This document shows positions 27,887 to 39,000 of a stretch of 64,000 bases of DNA, one piece after another. The first letter of the stretch is position 1. Every line of letters begins with the position of its first letter. Source of the stretch: Rhodospirillales bacterium (GTDB taxonomy: Bacteria; Pseudomonadota; Alphaproteobacteria; Rhodospirillales; Casp-alpha2). The DNA is taken from assembly GCA_021775095.1 (NCBI GenBank), contig JAJFII010000031.1, positions 78,831-142,830 of the forward strand. Direction: 5' to 3'. The translations under genes and the position numbers were made by a program. A model generated the notes under the pieces. That model was not told the origin of the DNA, did no database searches, and saw only the letters and a program-made list of their open reading frames with translations.

Positions 27887-28586
27887 GGCGGACGCAGACC
27901 TTTATCGTTTAATGTCGTGGATGTCGCCGGCTTTTCCCGTCGGTGCTTACAGTTATTCCCATGGCATTGAATATGCCTTTGAAGCCGGGGACGTGACAGA
28001 CGCCTTCGGATTGCAAACTTGGATCGAAGGCATTTTGAAATTCGGCAGCGCCCGCCTCGATGGCATCTTGTTTAAGGCCGGTTGGCAAGCCGTCAATTGC
28101 CGTGACGAGGATTTAATGGTTTGGGCCATCGAAACCTCTGCAATCCTGCGCGCAACTAAGGAACTGGCCTTGGAAAACGCAGCCCAGGGCGCGGCTTTTA
28201 TCGAGACAATAAAAAACAGTTGGCCACAGGACGGGCTTGCGCGATTTACAGATCTGCAGGAGCAATTGAACCGGCCGACGGCTTACCCGGTTGCCGTTGG
28301 TGTGGCCACATCCTTAAGTCACATTGATTTGGACCAGGCCCTGGTGGCTTTTCTCCACGGTTTCATCTGCAACCTGGTTTCCGCCGGGGTGCGGATGATC
28401 CCGCTGGGTCAAACGGCGGGGCAAAAAATCCTTTCATCATTGCAAAACCAGGTTCTCCTGGCGGCCAAAGGCATATCCGACCGACCCATGGACGACCTTA
28501 AAGCGAATATCGGATCGGCCGCCGTGATGGTCGACTGGTCCTCCATGCGACACGAAACCCAATATACAAGGATATTTAGATCATGA
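27876..28586 (+). CDS. ureF: Urease accessory protein UreF
   Basis: A 236-residue helical chaperone that gates GTPase UreG during nickel insertion. [27 protein letters not shown] is the family N-terminal block, and [15 protein letters not shown] the conserved C-terminal block. The ATG at 27876 lies 11 nt inside ureE; the long frame upstream is the ureE shadow. The stop overlaps ureG by ATGA. Confidence 0.93.
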   Translation: MTIKADADLYRLMSWMSPAFPVGAYSYSHGIEYAFEAGDVTDAFGLQTWIEGILKFGSARLDGILFKAGWQAVNCRDEDLMVWAIETSAILRATKELALENAAQGAAFIETIKNSWPQDGLARFTDLQEQLNRPTAYPVAVGVATSLSHIDLDQALVAFLHGFICNLVSAGVRMIPLGQTAGQKILSSLQNQVLLAAKGISDRPMDDLKANIGSAAVMVDWSSMRHETQYTRIFRS

Positions 28587-29197
28587 ATTCCCCTCTGCGC
28601 GTTGGTATCGGTGGCCCCGTTGGATCCGGCAAAACCGCCTTACTGGATCGATTGTGTAAATTATTGCGTGACGATTACCGGATTGCCGCCATCACCAACG
28701 ATATTTATACCCGCGAAGACGCTGATTTTTTGACGACATCCGGTGCCCTGACTGCCGACCGCATTGTCGGCGTCGAAACCGGCGGCTGTCCGCATACGGC
28801 GATCCGCGAAGACGCATCGATAAATTTAGCGGCTGTGAGAGATATGAATTTGAAGTTTCCGGATTTGCAGATCGTATTTATTGAGTCCGGTGGCGACAAT
28901 CTGTCGGCGACCTTCAGCCCCGAACTGGCTGATCTTACCATATATGTGATCGATGTATCCGCCGGGGACAAAATTCCCCGCAAGGGCGGACCCGGCATTA
29001 CCCGTTCCGATTTATTGGTCATCAACAAAATCGATCTGGCACCCCTGGTTGGCGCCGATCTGACGGTAATGGACCGCGACGCCAAAAAGATGCGTGGCGA
29101 AAAACCGTTTATTTTTGCTAACCTGAAAGCCCACCAGGGCGTTGTCGACATTGCCGATTTCCTGGTCAAAATGGGGGGCGTTCAAATCAACGGCTGA
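28583..29197 (+). CDS. ureG: Urease accessory GTPase UreG
   Basis: A 204-residue GTPase of the SIMIBI class. P-loop [13 protein letters not shown] is at ~9-21, nickel motif CPH lies in [13 protein letters not shown], and [20 protein letters not shown] and the base-specific NKID are present. It drives nickel delivery to UreABC. It is the last urease gene; no nickel transporter gene is seen in the window. Confidence 0.96.
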   Translation: MNSPLRVGIGGPVGSGKTALLDRLCKLLRDDYRIAAITNDIYTREDADFLTTSGALTADRIVGVETGGCPHTAIREDASINLAAVRDMNLKFPDLQIVFIESGGDNLSATFSPELADLTIYVIDVSAGDKIPRKGGPGITRSDLLVINKIDLAPLVGADLTVMDRDAKKMRGEKPFIFANLKAHQGVVDIADFLVKMGGVQING

Positions 29198-29240
29198 CAA
29201 CGGGCTTCGCAGCAATGTCAGTGGCAATCTAGGAGTTTCT

Positions 29241-30161
29241 ATGGATATGGGGAAGACAGGTTTTGTTGGGCTTGGCCGTATGGGTCAGGGAATGGCCTTA
29301 AATATGTGCAAGTCCGTCGACGGACTGATGGTCTTTGACGCCATCGATAGGGCCATGGAACCGCTGATAAATACCGGAGCGATTGCTGCGGCAAACGTCG
29401 CCGATCTGGCGGCCCGATGTGATCTGATCTTTTTATGCCTGCCGTCCAAATCGGAAGTCCAGCAGGTGATCCATGGCGACCAGGGTATCATGGGGGCCAA
29501 CCGTCAGGGCCTGGTGATCATTGATACGACAACACTGGATCGAGCCGATGCCGTTGCCTTTGCCTCGGACATGGAAAAAGCCGGTGTCACCTACGCAGAC
29601 TGTCCCATTTCCGGCATGCCGATCCGCGCTGCCGATGGCACACTGACGACAATGTTTGGTGGCGACGCGGTTTTGTTTAACCGAATAAAACCGCTGCTCG
29701 AAAGTTTTGCTGAATTTATTGTTCACTGTGGACCGGTCGGCAGCGGGCAGGCCATGAAGGCCATTAACAACATCATTTATGATATCAATATTGTCGCCTT
29801 GTGCGAGGTTCTGCCCCTGGCCCTGGCTTCAGGGCTCAACGCTGATGCCCTGGCGCGGGTCACGACCACGGCAAGCTCCCGCAGTTTTGCCTCGGACTAT
29901 TTTGTCCCGCGCATGTTGGCCCGTCAGTTTGATAAAGATTTTGCCATGGGCGATGCCTACAAGGATATTCTCAACATTCAGAAAATGGCCATGGATACAA
30001 AAGCCATGACCCCGCTCATTAACGCCATGACCGCGAGTTATCAAAACGCCATGGCTGCGGGATATGCGGATCAACCAAAAAGCGCCATTCTGAAAATTTA
30101 TGAACAGGCCCTGGCCGTTGAGTTTTGTCAGGACCAGGGAGCGGGCGAAAAGGAAAAATGA
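29241..30161 (+). CDS. NAD(P)-dependent beta-hydroxyacid dehydrogenase
   Basis: A 306-residue beta-HAD family enzyme. The dinucleotide motif GLGRMG is at 10-15, the substrate loop DCPISGMPIRAADGTL matches the family pattern with Gly-Gly replaced by Gly-Met, and the catalytic Lys lies in GQAMKAINNIIYD. ATG 29241 follows AGGAG. It sits 43 nt after ureG in the same direction, so it may be cotranscribed, though no metabolic link to urea is obvious. The substrate is unknown. Confidence 0.87.
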   Translation: MDMGKTGFVGLGRMGQGMALNMCKSVDGLMVFDAIDRAMEPLINTGAIAAANVADLAARCDLIFLCLPSKSEVQQVIHGDQGIMGANRQGLVIIDTTTLDRADAVAFASDMEKAGVTYADCPISGMPIRAADGTLTTMFGGDAVLFNRIKPLLESFAEFIVHCGPVGSGQAMKAINNIIYDINIVALCEVLPLALASGLNADALARVTTTASSRSFASDYFVPRMLARQFDKDFAMGDAYKDILNIQKMAMDTKAMTPLINAMTASYQNAMAAGYADQPKSAILKIYEQALAVEFCQDQGAGEKEK

Positions 30162-30253
30162 AAACGCCGTCGGCAGCGGTGGCAAAGCATCGTCTTTAAC
30201 GGGCGCCGGGGTAACGGGAAGGGAGGGTGAACCGGTTTCGGCTCGGACCCCGC

Positions 30254-30288
30254 ATACCCGGCAGGCACGGTCATCGGTGGTCGGGTAT
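30254..30288. other. Possible bidirectional terminator between convergent genes
   Basis: ATACCCG (30254-30260) and CGGGTAT (30282-30288) form a 7-bp inverted repeat in the 132-nt gap between convergent genes. No T-run of note follows on either strand, so the call is weak. Confidence 0.25.
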
Positions 30289-30293
30289 CGTGT

Positions 30294-32582
30294 TTAATGC
30301 AATTCCCGATGGGAGGCGACGTCAAAATCAGCCACCTGTATAACCTGTTCGCACAGCGCCTCCGCTTCTTTAATAAGCGCCGCTTCGGTTGCCGACACAA
30401 GGCCCTGTTGTCTGGCCGCATCAATCATCAGGTGAAGGGTGGCTTTTTCCAGCCGCCCATCGCGCCGCGCCTGATCCAGTTTGGCCCGGGCCGGTTCGGC
30501 GGCGAGAACTTTATTAAAGGCATGCTCCAGCGCCCCCAAACCCGGGCTGTCGGGTCCCGGGTGAAAAATGTCTGCGGTCAGGGACTGGCGAACCGGACCG
30601 TTGGTTGTCATGGCTTCGACCACCGCATCGAGTTGTTTATCAGTGACGGCGCGGCGTCTGGCACCCCAGGGGAAACTCACGAACCGGGCGACGGCCGCAG
30701 CAAATCGGTTTGGCAGATTGGCGAGCACGCCGATAAGTGCAACCTCGATTTCCCGTAACGCATAACACAAGGTCCAGTCGAGCAGCGGCCGCTCGGCAAC
30801 CGGTCGGCCTTTGTCGTGGTAATTCTTTAAGGCAGCGCTCGCCAGAAACAACCAGGCAAAGGCATCGGCCAGTCGGCCGCTCAGATACTCCTTGCGTTTG
30901 AGCGCGCCACCCAGGGTGATCAATGCCACATCGGCAATCAGCGCAAAAGCCGCGGCATACCGCGCCAGCGCCTGGTAATGGTGACTTTCGAACCCACGGA
31001 CCGGTGCGGTCGCCAGTCGGTTGCCACTCAGGGCCAATGTAAATGTCCGGAACGTGGTTGTGGCCAGGTGCCGCAGGTGACCAAAAAAAGCCGTGTCAAA
31101 GGTTTGCGCGTTGCCCTGCTGAACGGCCTGCATTTCATCCAGCACAAAGGGATGACAGCGAACCGCCCCCTGGCCAAAAACAATCAACGATCGGGTCAGG
31201 ATATTGGCGCCTTCAACCGTTATCCCAATGGGAATGGCGCTATAGGCAGAGCTGTAAATATTTTCACGCCCCCGGCAAATGGCGGCGCCCGCATGAATGT
31301 CCATGGCATCGCTGATACAAATGCGCGATCCTTCCGTCAGATAAGCTTTGACGATTGCCGAGACCACGGAGGGTTTTTCGCCTGCGTCCACGGCACCGAA
31401 AGCCAGGCGTCGCGCACAATTCATAAAATAGGCGTGCCCGCCAATGCGTGCCAGTCGTTCGCGAATGCCTTCGAACCTGCCTATGGGCAGGCCAAACTGT
31501 TCACGGACAACGGCATAGGCGCTGGCTGCCCGGGCGGCCAGTTGGGCGGCACTGACGGCTTGTGACGGCAAGGAAATACTCCGTCCCGCAGCCAGCGATT
31601 CCATTAACATGCGCCAGCCCTTTCCGGCATTTTCCGGTCCGCCGATCAGGTAATCCAGGGGGACAAAAACATCAGTTCCAGAAACCGGGCCGTTTTGAAA
31701 GGGCACACCCATGGGATCGTGGCGGTTACCAACGCACATGCCCGGTGTGTCCCTGGGGATCAATGCGCAGGTGATCCCCAGATCGGAATCACCACCCAAC
31801 AATCCGTCCGGGTCGTGCAGGCGAAAAGCCAGGCCAATGACCGTGGCGACCGGTGCCAGAGTGATATACCGTTTGTTGTAGGTGAGGCTGATACCTGTGA
31901 TTTCCGCGCCATGCCAGTTCCCCTTGCAAACAATACCGCGACTTTGACCGTTGGCGGCGTCACTGCCGGCACCGGGTTCGGTCAGGGCAAAACAGGGAAT
32001 CTCTTCACCGCTGGCGAGGCGCGGCAGGTAATGGCTTTTTTGTTCGTCAGTCCCATAATGCACGAGAAGTTCACCCGGTCCTAAGGAATTGGGTACCATA
32101 ACCGTGACCGCCGCCGTGACACTGCGGCTTGAGATCTTGGTGATGACGGCGGAATGGGCGTGGGCGGAAAATCCAAGTCCGCCGAAGGCCTTTGGAATGA
32201 TCATGCCAAAGAAACCGTTAGATTTTAAAAAGTCCCAGATATCCGGTGGCAAGTCCCTGTCCTGGATGATCTTCCAGTCATCAAGCCGAAGGCACAGCGC
32301 CTCCGTCGGGCCATCGAGAAACCGCTGCTCGTCGGCGGACAGGGGGGTGATTATAAAATCCAGCAACTTACGCCAGTCCGGATTACCGGAAAATAGTTCG
32401 CCGTCCCACCAGACCGTGCCGGCTTCCAGGGCAATGCGTTCCGTATCACCGATGCTCGGAAGGCCGCGGCCAATGATCTTCATAATCGGTCGGGAAATGA
32501 TATTTCTGCGAAGCGGCCGGATGCCAAACAGGGCTGCCACCGTTACCAATATAACCACGAGGGTCCATGAAAGAGCAGTCAT
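30294..32582 (-). CDS. fadE: Acyl-CoA dehydrogenase, FadE type
   Basis: A 762-residue flavoprotein that introduces the trans-2 double bond in beta-oxidation. An N-terminal hydrophobic segment (~5-22) suggests membrane association, as in E. coli FadE. The acyl-CoA dehydrogenase core covers ~75-480 (CFALTEPGAGSDAA, the FAD/substrate region) and the last ~270 residues are the FadE-specific C-terminal extension (DUF1974-like), with PNRFAAAVARFVSFPWGARR. AGGAG precedes the ATG. It is the last gene of the minus-strand fatty-acid operon, 14 nt after the bifunctional enzyme. Confidence 0.92.
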   Translation of the reverse strand: MTALSWTLVVILVTVAALFGIRPLRRNIISRPIMKIIGRGLPSIGDTERIALEAGTVWWDGELFSGNPDWRKLLDFIITPLSADEQRFLDGPTEALCLRLDDWKIIQDRDLPPDIWDFLKSNGFFGMIIPKAFGGLGFSAHAHSAVITKISSRSVTAAVTVMVPNSLGPGELLVHYGTDEQKSHYLPRLASGEEIPCFALTEPGAGSDAANGQSRGIVCKGNWHGAEITGISLTYNKRYITLAPVATVIGLAFRLHDPDGLLGGDSDLGITCALIPRDTPGMCVGNRHDPMGVPFQNGPVSGTDVFVPLDYLIGGPENAGKGWRMLMESLAAGRSISLPSQAVSAAQLAARAASAYAVVREQFGLPIGRFEGIRERLARIGGHAYFMNCARRLAFGAVDAGEKPSVVSAIVKAYLTEGSRICISDAMDIHAGAAICRGRENIYSSAYSAIPIGITVEGANILTRSLIVFGQGAVRCHPFVLDEMQAVQQGNAQTFDTAFFGHLRHLATTTFRTFTLALSGNRLATAPVRGFESHHYQALARYAAAFALIADVALITLGGALKRKEYLSGRLADAFAWLFLASAALKNYHDKGRPVAERPLLDWTLCYALREIEVALIGVLANLPNRFAAAVARFVSFPWGARRRAVTDKQLDAVVEAMTTNGPVRQSLTADIFHPGPDSPGLGALEHAFNKVLAAEPARAKLDQARRDGRLEKATLHLMIDAARQQGLVSATEAALIKEAEALCEQVIQVADFDVASHRELH

Positions 32583-32596
32583 AAGGGGTCTCCTGA

Positions 32597-34903
32597 TCAG
32601 TTCCTGAGTGGTTTGCCGGTTTTCAGAGTATGTTCTACCCGTGCCAGAGTTTTGCTTGTATGGGCTAAAAAAAGAACCGCGTCGCGTTCCAGTTCAAGAA
32701 TTTGATCTTCGCCCACTAAATCCAGGGCATCGGTATTTCCGCCACTTAGAACCTTGGCCAGCTGGCGCGCGACAACACCGTCATGGGGCGAGGCAACTCC
32801 TTTATTGATGAAGTCCCTGATCCCCAGCTCCAGCGCCGTGCGCCCGGTAGGTCCCGGTAATCGCAGCTCAAAAGGTTGCTGTGGTGAATAGTCCGGGGCC
32901 ATGGCCAGGGCACGCGCTTTGGCGGCGGCCAGCACCCGGTCCCGGTTCATGACAATGTCATCTTCGGGGCGCAGAAATAACAGATCGCGGGCTTCCGGTG
33001 CCGACTTGGAGACCTGTGCCATGGCAATGGTCTCGAAAGTTTTCATTACCGGTGGCATGGGACCGCCCGGGCGCGATTTATTTTGGCTCCAGCGGCCCAG
33101 CAATTCCTTGCAGCCGCCCCAGCCCGGTACGATGCCGACGCCGGCTTCCACCAGACCCATATAGGTTTCTCCGTGGGCGACGACGGCGTCACAATGCAGC
33201 AAGATCTCGCAACCGCCACCAAGGGCCATGCCCGATGGCGCGCCAATCACGGGAAATGGCGCAAATCGCAGGCCCTGAAAGGACGTCTGGCCCTGCTTCA
33301 GGACCCAACGGACAAACGGCCATAGCCGGAGTTTTGCGCCATATAACAACAGGGCAATATTCGCTCCGACGGAAAAGTTATCAGCCTCATTGTGAAGCAC
33401 CAGGGCCTTGAACCCCCATTTGGGCAGGTCGCGAACGGCCCTGTCGATCATGAAAAAAATCAATGGGTTCAAGGCGTTCATTTTGGAAGTGAACTCGAGA
33501 CAGGCGACACCATCGCCAATGTCCCATAAACAGGTCGACATGTTGCGGGCAATGGGTTGGCTTCGGCGTTTGATGTCCGTTAATAATAAAACCCCGGGCG
33601 AACGTCGTACGGGCTCATATTCAGAGCCGGTGAAATTCTGCAACAGGCCTCCTTCTGTCCGGTAAAATTTTTTGTCACCAACCGCCGATAGCAACGCGGG
33701 AACCGGCTCGCCGGCGTCGGTTAATGCCTTGGCCAACCAGGCGGGGCCGATTTGGTCGATCAGTTCAAATGGACCGGTCTTCCAGTTATATCCAAGGCGC
33801 AGGGCCCGGTCGACCGCATCCGGGGTATCGGCGATCTCTGGGATGAGCGATGCCGCATAACTTAAGGTTTTTACCAGCACACTTCTGGCATACCGACCGA
33901 CCGGGCTGTCGTGGTCAAGCAGTCCACGCAAACCCTGTTTTTTCGATGCCTTCAAGGCCGCCGGTTGTGGCCGCCGGGCGTTGTCGTAGGATCCGGTTAT
34001 AAGATCAATGACTTCCTTGGTTTTGTCGCCGCCCGTGCTATTCAGACGGTAAAAACCGCCCTTGCCCTTGCGCCCGATATATCCGTCGGCAATCATTTTC
34101 GCCAGCAATGCCGGTGCCGGACCGAGCTTATGAAAGGGGTCCTCCGCCGCCAGGGATTTTTCCAGGCTGCCAAGGACATGCGGCATCAGGTCGAGGCCGA
34201 CCAGATCAAGCAATCCGAACACGCCGGTTTTGGGAACGCCTGCCGGACGGCCCAGAACGGCGTCAGCCTCTTCGACCCCAATTCCCAGTCGGATGGCTTC
34301 GGTTACCGCCGCATGAAGCCAAAAAGTGCCAATGCGGTTGGCGATAAATCCCGGTGTATCTTTGGCGGCAACAATACTCTTACCCATGGCCTTATCGGCA
34401 AAATCGCTGACCAGGTCGATGCGGGTTTTATCTGTTTCAGGCGAACTAACGATTTCCAGCAGCCGCATATAACGGGGCGGATTAAAAAAGTGGGTTATCA
34501 GGAATCGACGCCTCAGGTCGTCGTCCATGCCCTGGGTTAAGGTTTTCAGGGGCAGGGTTGAGGTGTTGGAACTGACAACGGCATCGGCTTTCAGGTAAGG
34601 TCCGATCGTCCGATAAAGTTGCTGTTTAATCTCCGGCTTTTCAATAATCGCTTCGATGATCCAATCGCAGTCGCTTAGCAGCTGCAGATCGTCCTGCGTG
34701 GTGCCGGGGGTTATCCGTTTGGCTGTTTTGGTGTGCATAAACGGGGCCGGTGTGGTTTTTTTCATTTTTTCGATGGCGGATCGGGCTGCGTCGGCAACGA
34801 CATCCAAAAGCACAACATCGACGCCGGCGTTGGCGGCCTGGGCAGCGATCCCGGCACCCATAACGCCGGCACCAATGACACAGACTTTATTTATGGCGAT
34901 CAT
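32597..34903 (-). CDS. Bifunctional 3-hydroxyacyl-CoA dehydrogenase/enoyl-CoA hydratase (FadN-type)
   Basis: A 768-residue enzyme with dehydrogenase first and hydratase last, the reverse of E. coli FadB and as in Bacillus FadN. The NAD motif GAGVMG is at 11-16, followed by ITHFFNPPRYMRLLEIV and KDTPGFIANRIG. The hydratase/isomerase domain starts near 450, with both expected glutamates in GGGCEILLHCD and GLVEAGVGIVPGWGG. Start ATG 34903 has GGAGG 7 nt upstream and shares its A with the thiolase stop (TGATG). Confidence 0.92.
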   Translation of the reverse strand: MIAINKVCVIGAGVMGAGIAAQAANAGVDVVLLDVVADAARSAIEKMKKTTPAPFMHTKTAKRITPGTTQDDLQLLSDCDWIIEAIIEKPEIKQQLYRTIGPYLKADAVVSSNTSTLPLKTLTQGMDDDLRRRFLITHFFNPPRYMRLLEIVSSPETDKTRIDLVSDFADKAMGKSIVAAKDTPGFIANRIGTFWLHAAVTEAIRLGIGVEEADAVLGRPAGVPKTGVFGLLDLVGLDLMPHVLGSLEKSLAAEDPFHKLGPAPALLAKMIADGYIGRKGKGGFYRLNSTGGDKTKEVIDLITGSYDNARRPQPAALKASKKQGLRGLLDHDSPVGRYARSVLVKTLSYAASLIPEIADTPDAVDRALRLGYNWKTGPFELIDQIGPAWLAKALTDAGEPVPALLSAVGDKKFYRTEGGLLQNFTGSEYEPVRRSPGVLLLTDIKRRSQPIARNMSTCLWDIGDGVACLEFTSKMNALNPLIFFMIDRAVRDLPKWGFKALVLHNEADNFSVGANIALLLYGAKLRLWPFVRWVLKQGQTSFQGLRFAPFPVIGAPSGMALGGGCEILLHCDAVVAHGETYMGLVEAGVGIVPGWGGCKELLGRWSQNKSRPGGPMPPVMKTFETIAMAQVSKSAPEARDLLFLRPEDDIVMNRDRVLAAAKARALAMAPDYSPQQPFELRLPGPTGRTALELGIRDFINKGVASPHDGVVARQLAKVLSGGNTDALDLVGEDQILELERDAVLFLAHTSKTLARVEHTLKTGKPLRN

Positions 34904-36039
34904 CACAAGGCCTCCAATACGGTGGCGATTCCTTGTCCTCCGCCAATGCATTGGGTAGCAAGTGCGTAACGTCCGCCCTGGCGTTTGAGGATCTGCGCCG
35001 CCTTGCCGGTGATGCGCGCGCCGGTAGCCCCTAGGGGGTGACCAATGGCGATGGCACCGCCGTCCCTATTGATTTTGCCGGCATCCAACCCGAGATCCCG
35101 GATTGACGCCAGCGATTGACTGGAAAAGGCTTCGTTGAGCTCAATCACGTCGAGATCATCGACGGTTATACCGGCCCGTTGGAGCGCCTTTTTAGACGAC
35201 CCGACCGGACCTATCCCCATGATCTCCGGCTTGCATCCGGCGACGGCGATGGACTTGATCCGGGCAAGGGGTTCGATCCCATTTTTCATGGCATAGTCTT
35301 CGGTTGTCACCAGGACCGCCGCCGCCCCGTCGGTCAAGGGTGACGAAGTGCCGGCGGTTACCGTGCCGGTGTCTTTGAAGGCCGGTTTTAAAGTGCCTAA
35401 GGTTTCGACAGTCGATTCAGGGCGAATACAACCGTCCACCCGCACCGGTCCCGCAGCCGTCTCAATGATGGCGATTTCCTCAGTTAACCGACCGGACGTT
35501 TGTGCGTCTACAGCCTTGCGCTGGCTGTCGGCAGCAAAGGCGTCTTGTTGCTCGCGAGCGATGCCATAGGCTTCGGCGACATTTTCTGCCGTTTCACCCA
35601 TACTCATATAGGATTGTGGGTACCGTTCATACAAACCCGGATGGGGCATCGGATTAAACCCGGTCATCGGAACCCGCGACATGGATTCAACACCGGCACA
35701 GATATAAGCTTCGCCGGCATCCAATTGCATGGCGCCTGCCGCCATGTGAATGGCCTGCATGGATGAACCACAGAACCGGTTGACAGTGACCCCGGCGACC
35801 TGCAGTGGCAGGTCAGCGAGGAAACCAATCAGACGGGCGACGTTAAAACCCTGTTCGCCCTCGGGAAAGGCACAGCCAACAATAAGATCTTCGACGGTGT
35901 TGGCATCGATCTGGCAACCTGCAACCAGTTGACGGACGACCTGGGCGGCGATTTCGTCCGGTCGAACCCGGGCGAGGTCTCCGTTGTATGCAGGCGTAAA
36001 GGGCGAGCGCAGGTATCGGGCGATAACGATGGGTTTCAT
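34903..36039 (-). CDS. Acetyl-CoA C-acyltransferase (3-ketoacyl-CoA thiolase)
   Basis: A 378-residue thiolase that cleaves 3-ketoacyl-CoA in the last beta-oxidation step. The catalytic residues are Cys90 (NRFCGSSMQA), His334 (GHPLGATGAR) and Cys364 (CIGGGQG). It overlaps the upstream fusion gene by ATGA and the downstream dehydrogenase by 1 nt, so all are translationally coupled. Equivalent in role to FadA. Confidence 0.93.
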   Translation of the reverse strand: MKPIVIARYLRSPFTPAYNGDLARVRPDEIAAQVVRQLVAGCQIDANTVEDLIVGCAFPEGEQGFNVARLIGFLADLPLQVAGVTVNRFCGSSMQAIHMAAGAMQLDAGEAYICAGVESMSRVPMTGFNPMPHPGLYERYPQSYMSMGETAENVAEAYGIAREQQDAFAADSQRKAVDAQTSGRLTEEIAIIETAAGPVRVDGCIRPESTVETLGTLKPAFKDTGTVTAGTSSPLTDGAAAVLVTTEDYAMKNGIEPLARIKSIAVAGCKPEIMGIGPVGSSKKALQRAGITVDDLDVIELNEAFSSQSLASIRDLGLDAGKINRDGGAIAIGHPLGATGARITGKAAQILKRQGGRYALATQCIGGGQGIATVLEAL

Positions 36040-39000
36040 GATTTAATCTCCTGTTTTTCCTGGTGTTCGCTAACCAGCTCCTTTTTCGATAACTTGCCGA
36101 TCATGGTTTTTGGCAGCTCGGCGCGGATCTCAATTTCTGTCGGGCGTTCGATGGCATTTAGCTGTTGCGCAGAAAATGTCAGCAGCTCCTGTTCCGTGAC
36201 AGAGGAACCTTTGCGTCGCTTTACGAAGGCTTTGGGGGTCTCACCACGGTAGTCATCGGCGATGCCGATAACGGTAACCTCCTCAACATCTGGATGTTTA
36301 TAAAAGGCTTCTTCGATAATCCGCGGATAAACCTTAAACCCCGAGCAAAAAATCACGTCTTTTAGGCGGTCCGTCAGAAAAAGGTACCCCTGCGGATCAA
36401 CATAACCGACATCACCACTTAATAACCAACCGCCCTGCAGCGTTGCGGCGGTGTCTTGCGGCCGGTTCCAGTATCCGGCCATGACCTGGGGACCGCGGAT
36501 CGCCAATTGGCCGCGTTCACCGGTGGCGACGGTTTTTTTGCGATCGTCGAGGTCGCGAATTTCAACTTCCGTCCAAGGTAAGGGCAGACCGATGGAGTTG
36601 GCCTTGTTCTCCGCATCAGGCGGGTTGCAGGAAATTACCGGCGAAGCTTCGGTCATTCCATAGCCTTCCACAACCACACAACCCGTCAGCGATTCGAACG
36701 TCGATTTTACGGTGGCCGGCAAAGAAGCGCCGCCGGATATACAAAAGCGGATCGACGACAGGTCGTAACGGGCCAGATCCTCAAACTCATTGATGGCACC
36801 GAAAATAGTTGGTACCGCTGGAAACAGAGTTGGTTTTTTCGCATCTATGGTTTTCAGAACCGTGACCAGGTCAAACCGCGGCAGCAAAATCAATTCCGAG
36901 CCGGTTGCAATGCCAAGGTTCATTGCGGCCGTCATGGCGAAGACATGAAAAAACGGGATGACACATAAAAAACGTTCGCCTTCCGGGTTAACGTCACCCA
37001 TCCATATTTGAACCTGCTGGATGTTAGCGGTGATGTTTGCATGGGTTAACATGGCACCTTTCGGGCTGCCAGTGGTGCCGCCGGTATACTGTAACAGGGC
37101 AATATCCGTCGCCGGATCAATGGCGACCGGATCAGGTTTGCCGTCCTGGGCGATCAGCTTGTCAAAAGTGATAACCCGGATATCGTGACTGGTTTCGGAT
37201 ATCTGACTTCTTTTCAAGACATTGAATAACAGTTCTTTGATGGCTGGCAGGGCGTCACTTAAGGAGCATACGACGATCGAGCGCAGCGGGCTGTGGTGCA
37301 ATGCAGCTTCGATTTTCGGATATATGGTTTTGAGACCTATCGTCACCATTACCTGGGTTCCGCTGTCGACAATCTGTGTGCGGATCTCTTCTTCCGTATA
37401 CAACGGATTGAAGTTAACCACCGTCGCGCCTATTTTGACGGCGGCATAATAGCTGATGACATAGTACGGGCAATTCGGCAGGCACAAACCAATCCGGTCA
37501 CCTTTGTTGATACCTAGGTTCTGGAACCCCCGGGCTGCCTGATTGATTTTTTTACCGATTTCCTCATAACTGTTGGATTGGCCCATAAAATCCACACAGG
37601 GCCTTTCCGGCCAACGGGCGACCGCATCTTCAAACACCAGATGAACCGACCGGCTGGTTGCCGCTGGTGGTGGATGATGGCGGGTAAAAGGGGTGGTAGG
37701 GATATCGCTCCGGGCAATAAAATCCGTCAACAATTTACAGGTTTCACCGATGTTTTCATTAAGGATACCATGCCGGTCTGCTGCGATCCAATGAAGGGAT
37801 TTGTCCTGAACTGTCAGTTTGGAAAAAATCTGGCGGGCACTGTTGGGGTCGACAACAGGATCGTTATCCGCCTGGATGATCAGCGTCGGCAAATTGATTT
37901 TGCCCAGACAGGCCGGCAATTCCGACGACAGGGCGCGTAATTGGTAGAGGCCATGGAACGGCATGTGGCGGTAGTTGATGTCCGGATGTTCGGACTCGTT
38001 CTCCCGGAACGGAATGATCCCGTCGTAGGCCGGGAGCCATTCGGACAGTTTGTTGAGGCCATGCACCAGCGGCACGAACACCAAGTTTCGGTTTCGGTAA
38101 TCCTGTGGGGCGCATATGGCCGCCACAGCAATCAATTTCTCCGGCCTTTGTGCGGCCAGCATTAACGACAGAATCCCACCGGCCGAAAAACCGACAACGA
38201 TAATTTTTTCGGCAAAGGCGGAAATAATCCGATAGCCCTTTTCAACGGAAATTAACCAGTCCTGCCACGTTCTGTCTTTCAGATCCCAGGGCGACGTGCC
38301 GTGTCCGGCCAATCGGACCCCCAGCACAGCGTATCCCTGGTCCGATAGGGACTTTCCATAATCGGCGAGTTCTGCCGGCGACGCCAGAAAACCGTGAACC
38401 AGTAAAACTCCTTTGCCGATGGGATTTTTTTTGGGGATCAACAGAAAGGGCGCGCCACTTTCCGTCGCCGTTTCCTGATCGTTAATCTCCTGATATCGTG
38501 GTTTTGTGAAATGATTTCTGTTCCAGGTGTGGGCCCGTAACTCGTCGTCGAATAAATTGACGGCGATCTCCATATCGCTGACCCTGTTGGACGCCTCCAG
38601 GGCGTCGTCTACCGCTTGGCGGACCCCATCAATGGGGGTAACTTCATTGGCATAAACCAAAACCGGGTTTTCCAGGCGAACATCGTCAATCTCATTGACG
38701 TCACTGAGTTTGGTTGTAAACCTGTAGTGTTTTGGTGTCAGGCCGATCAGTCCGGCATTTTTGCAAATGCCGAAAAACCGCTTCAAATCCTGGGTTCCGC
38801 CGTCGAGAAGACCCTGATAACGATCCGGCCAGAACAGGCTGCGGTGGAGATGAATATTCGGATTTTCCTGTAGTTTTTTAAGGGCAATGTAAAGTGCCCG
38901 ATGGAATCTTTGCTTGGCGATTTCCATATGTCCACCCGCCACAAGCCGGGTCACCATGTACGAAGCAAGGTGGCTCAGATTAACGGTAACAGCGCCATAC